Below are positions 9,601 through 13,190 of a DNA stretch of 13,190 nt, piece by piece. A model generated the notes under the pieces. It was not told the DNA's origin. It saw only the letters and a program-made list of their open reading frames with translations, and did not search any database. Origin of the DNA: Phoronis pallida. Its lineage: Eukaryota; Phoronida; Phoronidae. The first letter of the stretch is position 1, and each line of letters opens with the position of its first letter. The stretch is taken from contig JAOXYC010176136.1 of the NCBI GenBank assembly GCA_028565715.1, forward strand, positions 1 through 13,190, read 5' to 3'. The position numbers and the translations under genes are program-made.

Positions 9601-12600
9601 ATCGCCAAAGCCTCATCACTGGTAAGATTTAATGAAAATCCGACGTAAAACCTGAAAAACGTAGACATAAATGAAATGCATTAATTTTCTATTTTGCATG
9701 CTCCGGGTGGGTAAAAAACGTCCCGAACTTAAAAGCTGAATTGTCATAATATGTTTTATTATTTTTCAAAAAATTGGCACATTGAAATAGGTAACACTAA
9801 GTTGACAGGTATTCCTGAAAATTTTAAGTTTCTCACTTTTACAGTTTTATTTTACTGCAAATTAAATCTTTCCACTCATTAAAAGAAGCATTTTGCTGCG
9901 CCACTGTAGTAGTGTTTGTTTGAGTACAGTATATTGCATAGAAAACCGGACACAAGTCGGGCTAGACATAATGATGGCAAAATCGCCCGCACAAAAAAGC
10001 GCACAGAAGGATGTCTAAACAATGCAACAACAATGGGTTATTCGGCAGTATAAAAAACAGAAGCTCTGTATATAAGGTCTTGGGCCTTTTTTGCCATCAA
10101 TATCTCTTAAAATAGTTATGTTTGGTTGCTAAAATTATCAGAGCATGTAAACAAAAATACTGTTGTTTATCTCCAGTAGTTTGAGTGATTTGCGATTAAA
10201 AAATGATTAAGATATGAGCAATCAAAAACTGCTTTGAAGCTAATTTCGCAATTATAAACAGTCACTGAAAGTTGTGCAAAACGTTTGCAAAAATGCGAAC
10301 GTGCTAGGCGTAATGATGCCACTCATTGTCCAACTTATGTCCGGTTTTCTATGCAATATACTGTAAGTGCCCACTGTGTTCTTTTTGTTGTTTCAACATA
10401 GCCTGCAGTCGCTTTTCCACGGAACAATTGGATTTTCTGTTCGCTTATATTTCAACATTCTCTTTCTGCTGGTCATGTGTGCTCATTTTTTTACAATGTA
10501 ATTTATTGATTGTCTTGATCATTCTTCCAAAGACTCCTTTGCTATCTTGGACCTTATCAAGCCTTTCTAAACAAATATGACAATAGTTTCCTTTTCTGTA
10601 CGTGAAAACACCATCTTTACTGAATAAATAAACTACAAATTGAATCGTAAAGTGATTATGAAAAGACCCCCAGGGCGTTCTGAAGCTACCTGGGGATGTA
10701 TAATTGACAATATTTGTCTTTTTGAATGTGTTTTCTTACACGCGTGAACGGTTTCTCCTGAAAATCTGTCGAGACTGTTGTTTTCGTTTAAATTACCATG
10801 TCAACCTACTTCAACATTAATAAGAGGACTAGATGTGTGACCCGCGTTTCGCTGCGGGGCGTGCGCATGCTTCGCACGTGCACACCCCTTGCACGTGCAC
10901 ACCCCGTTACCTTGACCCACCTCGACTTTTACCGACTTTTCCGGGCTTCGCGCGCTTTAGCTGTGCGCGTGCTTCGCACGTGCAAACCCCTTGCACATGT
11001 ACAACCCATTGCCTTGACCAACCTCGACTTTTCCCGAGTTTCCGCACTCCGCGCGAAATTGCACGTGCAGTCGCACGCGCACACCCCGTGCACATGCACA
11101 CTTTGTCACTTCGAGTCACCTCGTCAGTTCCAGCGCTTCGCGCTGTCAAAACTTGCGGACAGACGGACGGAACCACACACAGACGGACAGACAGACATTT
11201 TCATACTTATATTATTAAACTAGATGTGTGACCCGCGCTTCGCTGAAGGGTGTGCGAAGCACGTGCACATGCACACCCGGTACCCAGTACCTTGACCCAC
11301 CTCGACTTTTACCGACTTTTCCCGCGCTTCGCGCGCTCCTGCCCGTGCGGGGTTTGCGCGTGCTTCGCACCCCGTGGACATGTACAACCCATTGCCTCGA
11401 ACAACCTCGACTTTCCGCGCTCCGCGCGAAACTGCACGTGCAGGCACGTGCGAGCACACCCCGTGCACATGCACACTTCGTCACTTTGAGTCACCTCGAC
11501 TGTTCCAGCGCTTTGCGCTGTCAAAACTTGCGGACAGACGGACAGACGGACGGACGGACACACACACACACAGACACACAGACACTTTCATACTTAAATA
11601 TTAGATATAGATTATCTTGAAGAACGTACTCATTTATTCCAGTTTCTTGGTCGTAAAAGTCTGTCCAGTGTGCACATATGGTTGAGTTATCTGATTGAAA
11701 TTCAATATCCCGGTGAATTTGAAGACCATCGAACACTTTCCCAACGGTCGGAGGTGTCAAGTCCTTTAGCAAAGGTGTCTGGGAATGTGACGCAGCAAAA
11801 TGCAATACTGAAAATGGATGAATAATAAGTATATATTTAGAGAACTGTATATCCACATAGAAAAAGCGATGAAGTCTATTTCGTTTTGAAATTATCAGCC
11901 ATCAACGTTCCAAACATTACAGACTATAAAATTTCTGCAACACCTAGACATTACAGACTATAAAATTTCTGCAACACCTAGATACATATGTATGCCGCGT
12001 ACAATATATCATTGTTAGTTTCTCTAAGCCGGAAAACTACCCAAATCAGTGAATGGCAACGACTGTGAAGATCCGTGTCAAACATCCAAGTTTATGTTGT
12101 TTTTTTCAAGAAACTCATTTTAAGTGTAAAGTATTTAAACCTGGTATATACCTTTGTCAACAGCCCTGAGACGAATCCATGCAGGCACTCCGTCTTCCAA
12201 CTTGATGTCTTCAATTACAATGTAAGTGTTGTTTCTTTCAACGTATTCATGCTCGGAGTAACCTCGAACTTCTACATCGTACTTCGTGTGCCCAAGACCA
12301 AAGTCGACACGTTTGACGCCAGATAACGAATCAGATACGTTGAAATAGAGAAAAAGGATATCAAAATCTTCGTCGTAGAAATAATCGCCGACAGAGTTCA
12401 CTTTGGGTTTTGTTGTGTCAACAAGAACTGGTTTACTGTGACAAACAGTTGTGACAAGTGCTCCTCCAAACACTACATGGTTCAGTGCTTGAACCGCCAC
12501 ATAGTAGGGTCCGTCAGGTAGATGAAGTCCAGATGTGAGGCCGTGGTGTGTCCAAAAGTCTTTACCAGATAAATGTTTGTGAGGATCATCGTAGTTGCTG

Positions 12601-12966
12601 ACATCGGTTCCGCACACAATGCTGCCCGCAGCCCACGTATATCCCCAAATACCGGTTTCATTGTCATGAAATCCATCCCAGTGAGCTTTAAAAAAGTATA
12701 TGAAAGTGATAATTTCATTAAGCATCAATGCAATCATCGTTAAAAAATTAGGAACACCTCACATATTATATTTACTCAATGTGGTAAACATTACATTTTA
12801 TATACAAAAGGAGTTATTTTTAGGTAATTGAGTAGACATGTTTGCTCAGTGCACATATTACATAGATCTACCTGAAATATAGTTGTTAGCTGAAGTATAC
12901 TCTAAATCAACCATTCTCTCGTGGCCATTCAGAAGAGTTCTTGATCCCTCACCGTCTCGAATTATT
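496..12966 (-). CDS. Multi-exon gene for a giant FN3-like repeat extracellular protein (partial, 5' end outside window)
   Basis: This is the overall gene model, joining twelve exons from 12966 down to 496, about 2,450 codons. What is seen: long open frames on the minus strand carry a repeated pattern of hinge (D-x-T-P-P or a variant), G-x-V-x-D-G, Y-Q-[ST], A-x-W-x-x-F-x-D-x-E-S-G-I, Y-x-V-G-T, then Y-Y-V-T-V-x-A-x-N-x-A-G. This is the strand order of fibronectin type III-like modules, and about 17 can be counted. N-x-S/T sequons are frequent, as expected for a secreted or cell-surface protein. No signal peptide or membrane segment is visible, because the N terminus is upstream of the window and the C terminus is uncertain. 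What is known: such arrays act as extracellular adhesion or matrix proteins. The exact role here is inference. I do not recognise a named orthologue. Confidence 0.85.
833..980 (-). CDS. Exon 11: C-terminal region, ends at a putative GC donor
   Basis: The 148-bp exon has acceptor GTCATTAG ending at 981. Its first two bases complete Gly from exon 10, giving I-I-G-N-S-S-V-L-I-G-E-L-G-L-E-D. It continues Y-G-S-A-A-S-T-S-F-T-Q-Y-I-Q-D-P-L and ends M-V-S-R-R-L-R-Q-R. No good GT donor lies in the phase exon 12 needs (phase 2). CAAAG|GCAAGA at 832-831 fits every consensus position except the GC and gives AG|G (Arg). A weak GT alternative, GACAT|GTACAC, is also phase 2. The basic run before the junction could be a proprotein-convertase site; that is inference. 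Confidence 0.7.
1168..1462 (-). CDS. Exon 10: C-terminal region, beta-rich domain
   Basis: The exon is about 295 bp, with donor ATTG|GTACGT at 1167-1166. The high end is uncertain: acceptor TTTTAAAAG (exon from 1462, phase 0) or an AG a few bases on (from 1457, phase 2). The reading runs T-R-R-H-L-T-T-S-L-M-L-D-L-V-V-T, then V-D-Y-L-L-F-I-S-C-E-K-S, H-C-S-I-W-I-Y-D-G and P-T-T-V-N-L-T, and ends L-Q-I-K-I-I-G. Alternating hydrophobic residues and paired cysteines suggest an extracellular beta-sandwich. The one-base exit joins exon 11 to give GGT (Gly). An in-frame stop closes the region not far below the donor. Confidence 0.7.
1575..1729 (-). CDS. Exon 9: C-terminal region, Y-Q-S-V-Y-A-L-S motif
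   Basis: The 155-bp exon has acceptor TTCATTTCAAG ending at 1730 and strong donor GGCAC|GTAAGT at 1574-1573. The product is L-S-M-L-S-K-D-N-A-S-D-F, then M-E-P-G-R-C-T-Y-Q-S-V-Y-A-L-S and K-V-Q-V-A-T-K-E-L-C-V-A. Two cysteines and an N-A-S sequon fit an extracellular domain. The entry phase matches exon 8. The exit phase (one base) does not match any good acceptor of the next exon. An alternative donor, CAG|GTAGCT (low end 1603), is phase 0 and would match. I do not recognise the domain. Confidence 0.65.
1860..1958 (-). CDS. Candidate exon (phase-symmetric, possibly a cassette) between exons 8 and 9
   Basis: A 99-bp open segment between acceptor AATACTGAG (ending at 1959) and a weak donor CA|GTGTAC (1859-1858) reads D-G-N-H-F-K-T-S-Q-H-P-C-D-K-K, then a D/E/P-rich stretch ending S-D-F-T. 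Both ends are phase 2, matching the donor of exon 8 and the acceptor at 1729, so it could be spliced in or skipped without a frame change. The splice sites are weak and an open stretch of this size occurs by chance. It may equally be intronic. Confidence 0.3.
2241..2403. repeat. Fold-back palindromic element (MITE-like)
   Basis: The left arm is about 2241-2312 and the right arm about 2328-2403. They are near-perfect reverse complements: the left begins ACATTACAAAACACGGG, and the reverse complement of the right begins ACATTACAACACACGGG. Both run on to CATCTGAGCAAGAATTCAC. The spacer is about 15 bases. A few mismatches and small indels separate the arms. A possible short flanking direct repeat, ATAA, is seen at both ends (left near 2235, right at 2404-2407). 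There is no ORF inside. Confidence 0.8.
2556..2685 (-). CDS. Exon 8: end of the FN3-like array and start of the C-terminal region
   Basis: The 130-bp exon has acceptor TTGTTTTTATAG ending at 2686. The first two bases complete GAA (Glu) after exon 7, giving A-S-Y-E-W-E-I-G-S-K-K, which matches Y-E-W-A-I-G-T-E-P in R7. It then runs D-I-L-P-S-V-L-A-G-L-E-G and V-K-I-A-D-G-S-L-Y-Y-G-G. The low end is placed at ACGAG|GTATAG (2555-2554), phase 2. GTCGAG six bases further is also phase 2 and possible. The frame stays open for another 26 codons, but that stretch does not resemble the array. The acceptor side is firm and the donor side tentative. Confidence 0.7.
2686..3066 (-). other. Intron between exons 7 and 8
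   Basis: This 381-bp AT-rich intron is bounded by GTAAGC at 3066 and TTTTTATAG at 2686. I see no repeat or coding segment in it. The exon 7 frame runs on for about 30 codons past the donor before a stop, but this tail does not match the repeat. Confidence 0.8.
3067..6440 (-). CDS. Exon 7: 3.4-kb exon with R10-R17 and an inserted non-repeat segment
   Basis: The 3,374-bp exon has acceptor TTCTACTTGTAG ending at 6441 and donor TATG|GTAAGC at 3066-3065. The upstream run-on with an ATG is intronic. Order: end of R10 (I-E-L-Y-V-G-T-R-P), R11 (Y-Q-T-S-L-S-T-I-S-A-K-W), R12 (P-P-L-P-G-A-V-M-D-G), R13 (W-S-E-F-E-S-D-I-P-I-S-H-Y-E-V-G), R14 (hinge D-E-S-K-P), R15 (hinge D-G-T-P-P-L-A-G), R16 (D-T-T-P-P-S-C) and the front of R17. 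R15 is interrupted after its Y-Q-T-S-L-S motif by about 295 residues unlike FN3, then resumes at F-Y-D-A-E-S-R-I-K-E-I-W-L-G-V and ends A-I-N-H-A-G. It is more than twice as long as any other exon here. Confidence 0.93.
3743..3800 (-). other. Seven-cysteine cluster in the resumed part of repeat R15
   Basis: The protein reads K-L-C-S-P-C-E-N-T-C-D-L-T-C-D-K-S-C-N-S with spacings of 2 to 3 residues, preceded by another Cys at the edge of the insert (K-P-C-M-Y). Elsewhere the array has few cysteines. The cluster sits between the Y-x-V-G strand (W-L-G-V-A-S) and the Y-H-V-I-V-K-A strand, that is in an expanded loop of the module. It could form a compact disulfide knot or bind metal. Confidence 0.6.
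3920..4801 (-). other. Inserted non-FN3 segment within repeat R15 (protein domain region)
   Basis: About 295 codons of exon 7 lack the repeat signatures. From the N-terminal side there is a short beta-like region (L-Q-L-N-G-R-P, then R-Y-A-F-Y-L-E-Q-N). A stretch with Y-E-G-N-Y-I-A-K-L-K-G follows. Next is a hydrophilic linker with N-S-S, N-V-S, N-T-S, N-K-T, N-V-T and N-V-S sequons (about 4320-4450). Last is W-M-R-A-A-V-G-L-H-I-L-G-F-D-V with A-L-F-W-G-V, V-T-L-D-F-N-P-Y and I-G-I-R-V-W-N-R-N. The last part has alternating hydrophobic strands like a concanavalin or jelly-roll beta-sandwich. That fold is a guess; I recognise no family motif. Confidence 0.5.
6441..6792 (-). other. Intron between exons 6 and 7
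   Basis: This 352-bp intron has donor GTAATT and acceptor TACTTGTAG. It is AT-rich, with no repeat or alternative exon that I can support. Open frames on the opposite strand here are short and uncharacterised. Confidence 0.85.
6793..8219 (-). CDS. Exon 6: FN3-like repeats R6-R9 and front of R10
   Basis: The 1,427-bp exon has acceptor CACTCGTTGCAG ending at 8220, entry phase 0, and donor AAAG|GTAATT at 6792-6791. Modules are separated by the hinges M-R-D-N-V-P-G-V-I-F-D-G, V-D-T-V-S-P-K, I-D-A-T-A-P-N and V-D-R-S-P-P-E-V-G. R7 is the best copy (L-Y-E-W-A-I-G-T-E-P-G-F-S-D-V and K-T-Y-F-A-T-V-R-A). R8 has a divergent Y-Y-G-Y-L-P-G in place of Y-x-V-G-T. R10 begins at E-V-G-E-V-V-I and is cut by the intron after D-D-Q-S-G-L-Q. 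Joining restores AGG (Arg), giving G-L-Q-R-I-E-L-Y-V-G-T-R-P. Confidence 0.92.
8386..9071 (-). CDS. Exon 5: FN3-like repeats R4 and R5
   Basis: The 686-bp exon has acceptor CTTTTTAG ending at 9072 and donor ATG|GTAAGT at 8385-8384. The reading frame extends upstream of its first ATG, through the hinge L-I-D-V-T-P-P-E-K-G-W, to the acceptor, so the ATG is internal and not a start. R4 shows F-R-D-T-E-S-G-I-A-G-Y and ends at hinge I-D-L-T-P-P. R5 shows Y-Q-T-D-N-S-S-I-F-A-R-W-R-F, D-L-E-S-G-I-K-E-Y and Y-T-V-H-I-A-A-I-N-H-A, and ends at V-D-T-T-P-P-T-M-T-M. It exits in phase 0, matching exon 6. Confidence 0.9.
9072..9466 (-). other. Intron between exons 4 and 5
   Basis: This 395-bp intron has donor GTAAGG and acceptor CTTTTTAG. 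It is AT-rich and I see nothing distinctive in it. Confidence 0.85.
9467..9651 (-). CDS. Exon 4: back half of repeat R3
   Basis: The 185-bp exon has acceptor GTTTTTCAG ending at 9652 and donor GGAG|GTAAGG at 9466-9465. The first base, G, completes GAG (Glu) from exon 3, giving G-I-N-E-F-Y-V-G-F. The body includes T-T-Y-Y-A-T-V-V-A-V-N-R-G, the strand F/G motif of an FN3-like module, and ends N-A-S-S-N-G. N-L-T, N-T-T and N-A-S sequons are visible. It leaves with one base, G, which exon 5 completes to GTT (Val), restoring S-N-G-V-L-I-D-V-T-P-P. Confidence 0.88.
9927..10363. mobile_element. 437-bp MITE with about 31-bp terminal inverted repeats and TA target duplication
   Basis: The left end reads CAGTATATTGCATAGAAAAC and continues CGGACACAAGT. 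The reverse complement of the right end reads CAGTATATTGCATAGAAAAC and continues CGGACATAAGT, so one mismatch is seen in about 31 bases. TA flanks the element on both sides (9925-9926 and 10364-10365). Ends beginning CAGT beside a TA duplication are typical of Tc1/mariner-like elements. The interior is AT-rich and has no transposase frame, so the copy is non-autonomous. It sits in the intron between exons 3 and 4. Confidence 0.88.
10668..10695. repeat. Small intronic hairpin
   Basis: CCCCAGG at 10668-10674 pairs with CCTGGGG at 10689-10695 across a 14-base loop. It is an isolated stem in AT-rich intron sequence. Function is unknown and chance is possible. Confidence 0.4.
10829..11219. repeat. 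GC-rich hairpin repeat, copy 1 of a tandem dimer
   Basis: The 391-bp unit begins CTAGATGTGTGACCCGCG and ends in an AT-rich tail (TTTCATACTTATATTATTAAA) after a GGAC/CAGA-type simple stretch. It is very GC-rich compared with its surroundings. It contains many tiny perfect palindromes with a TTC triloop, such as CGTGCTTCGCACG and CAGCGCTTCGCGCTG, plus an internal near-repeat of ACCTCGACTTTT (near 10918 and 11022). No protein-coding potential is evident; long open frames reflect base composition. Confidence 0.85.
11220..11606. repeat. GC-rich hairpin repeat, copy 2 of a tandem dimer
   Basis: This second copy directly abuts copy 1 and starts with the same CTAGATGTGTGACCCGCG. It follows the same order of blocks: TTC-loop palindromes, CCACCTCGACTTTTACCGAC, the CAGCGC...GCGCTG palindrome (CAGCGCTTTGCGCTG here), TGTCAAAACTTGCGGACAGA and an AT tail TTTCATACTTAAATATTAGA. 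It differs by scattered substitutions and small indels. Its end is about 23 bp from the exon 3 splice donor. Confidence 0.85.
11532..11585. repeat. Microsatellite: GGAC/GGACA run followed by a CA run
   Basis: Imperfect GGACA/GGAC units run into (CA)n with a few G interruptions, inside the tail of repeat copy 2. The equivalent position in copy 1 has a shorter version. This is likely a slippage-prone part of the element. Confidence 0.75.
11630..11807 (-). CDS. Exon 3: end of R2, hinge and front of R3
   Basis: The 178-bp exon has acceptor CCATTTTCAG ending at 11808. The donor is GA|GTACGT at 11629-11628, chosen over the in-frame run-on because it leaves phase 2 and matches exon 4. The product runs L-H-F-A-A-S-H-S-Q-T-P, then hinge L-T-P-P-T-V-G-K-V-F-D-G, D-I-E-F-Q-S-D-N-S-T-I-C-A-H-W-T-D-F and D-Q-E-T-G-I-N-E. 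All core features of the module are present. A GC-rich repeat array ends only about 23 bp beyond the donor, inside the intron. Extending the frame past the donor reads directly into that repeat and is not coding. Confidence 0.87.
11808..12151 (-). other. Intron between exons 2 and 3
   Basis: This 344-bp AT-rich intron has donor GTATAT and acceptor CCATTTTCAG. It contains the 34-bp tandem duplication at 11914-11981 and nothing else recognised. Confidence 0.85.
11914..11981. repeat. Perfect 2 x 34-bp tandem duplication
   Basis: The unit starts ACATTACAGACTATAAAATT and ends CTGCAACACCTAG. It occurs twice back to back (11914-11947 and 11948-11981) without a mismatch, which indicates a recent duplication. 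Confidence 0.9.
12152..12685 (-). CDS. Exon 2: rest of repeat R1 and most of R2
   Basis: The 534-bp exon has acceptor TTTTTTAAAG ending at 12686 and donor AAAG|GTATAT at 12151-12150. It opens with H-W-D-G-F-H-D-N-E-T-G-I, the strand B/C motif of the repeat, and continues to G-P-Y-Y-V-A-V-Q-A-L-N-H, the strand F motif. The hinge V-D-T-T-K-P closes R1. R2 is degenerate in its front half (S-V-G-D-Y-F-Y-D-E-D-F) and recovers at S-D-S-L-S-G-V-K-R-V-D-F-G-L-G. It ends L-R-A-V-D-K. The exon leaves with one base; the next exon supplies TA, giving GTA (Val). An N-N-T sequon sits in R2. Confidence 0.88.
12872..12966 (-). CDS. Exon 1 in window: start of FN3-like repeat R1
   Basis: The 95-bp exon is bounded by an acceptor (CCATTTCAG, ending at 12967) and a donor (CAG|GTAGAT at 12871-12870). 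It enters in phase 2 and leaves with one base, G. The reading is I-I-R-D-G-E-G ... D-L-E-Y-T-S-A-N-N-Y-I-S, which matches the front of a repeat (V-x-D-G ... Y-x-S ... I-S). Joining to the next exon restores GCT (Ala) and gives I-S-A-H-W-D-G-F, a canonical module motif. The phase-2 entry shows that at least one more coding exon lies upstream, outside the window. Confidence 0.75.
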
Positions 12967-13190
12967 CTGAAATGGTGGATTTTTATTTTAAGGTTGTTGT
13001 CATTTAATCTTTGAGATGCAAACATTAATCAAAAAACGACTGATTTACAATATCTATTGATTTTAAAACCAGTGTTGCTAAATATGTCATACACACATTG
13101 TAGAAGCGAGGTGATATTATTGCGTGGATGCCATTTATCTTTTGCCGGTGTTTGGGATTCCCCTTTATGACCATGTTAATATGTCGTGAG

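Larger units (their letters stand above)
9652..11629 (-). other. Long intron between exons 3 and 4
   Basis: This 1,978-bp intron is the longest in the window. It holds the MITE at 9927-10363 and the GC-rich tandem dimer at 10829-11606. Together these account for about 1.2 kb, so most of its length is explained by insertions. The stretch 10364-10828 contains only a small hairpin at 10668-10695 and no supported gene. Open frames on either strand in 10798-11620 are by-products of the low-stop GC-rich repeat. Confidence 0.85.

Noticed and set aside
10326-10580. Plus-strand 84-codon Cys/Phe/Leu-rich frame
   Set aside because: It begins inside the terminal inverted repeat of the MITE and runs into AT-rich intron. 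The hydrophobic composition reflects T-richness and there is no family signature.
11532-11585. Possible CRISPR or telomere-like array
   Set aside because: It is a simple GGAC/CA microsatellite within a dispersed repeat, with no spacer structure or telomeric motif.
10798-11620. Many overlapping open frames on both strands (70-140 codons)
   Set aside because: They lie wholly inside the GC-rich tandem repeat and are open only because of its low stop-codon content. The peptides are low-complexity Arg/Cys/Thr/His runs and appear in several frames at once.
12075-12326. Plus-strand 83-codon frame
   Set aside because: It overlaps exon 2 in antisense, and the minus-strand reading is clearly the repeat module.
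12967-13190. Further upstream exon at the window edge
   Set aside because: No acceptor-bounded open segment with repeat motifs was found. The phase-2 entry of exon 1 implies the preceding exon lies outside the window.

Overview
The window looks like nuclear genomic DNA from an invertebrate animal, probably marine. It is AT-rich and holds short exons separated by introns with eukaryotic GT-AG splice sites. Introns and flanks carry non-autonomous transposon-like repeats and microsatellites. There are no bacterial-style gene clusters, ribosome binding sites or operons. The protein family (long arrays of FN3-like modules joined by D-x-[TS]-x-P-P hinges) is typical of large secreted or membrane proteins of lophotrochozoans, lancelets and similar animals. 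I cannot fix the phylum from sequence alone.

One gene fills the window, on the minus strand. It reads from high to low coordinates and enters the window already coding. Twelve exons can be placed: 12966-12872, 12685-12152, 11807-11630, 9651-9467, 9071-8386, 8219-6793, 6440-3067, 2685-2556, 1729-1575, 1462-1168, 980-833 and 641-496. Two weaker candidates are 1958-1860 and 198-113. Every join from the first exon through 2685-2556, and every join from 1462-1168 to 641-496, is phase-consistent and restores sensible residues. The join between 1729-1575 and 1462-1168 is not phase-consistent as drawn. The twelve exons total about 7.35 kb, or about 2,450 residues. The start codon and signal peptide lie beyond the high-coordinate edge.

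The protein has three parts. First come about 17 FN3-like beta-sandwich modules of roughly 100-130 residues. Second, a non-repeat segment of about 295 residues, rich in N-glycosylation sequons and including a possible jelly-roll-like stretch, interrupts the fifteenth module inside the 3.4-kb exon; a seven-cysteine cluster follows it. Third, a C-terminal region of short exons carries folds I do not recognise.

The non-coding part is also informative. The 2.0-kb intron 11629-9652 holds a 437-bp MITE with about 31-bp terminal inverted repeats and TA target duplications, plus a tandem dimer of a GC-rich 0.39-kb repeat full of small hairpins. That dimer ends about 23 bp from a splice donor. The intron 2555-1730 holds a 163-bp fold-back palindrome. 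The intron 12151-11808 holds a perfect 2 x 34-bp tandem duplication. No RNA genes, CRISPR arrays or plus-strand genes are supported.
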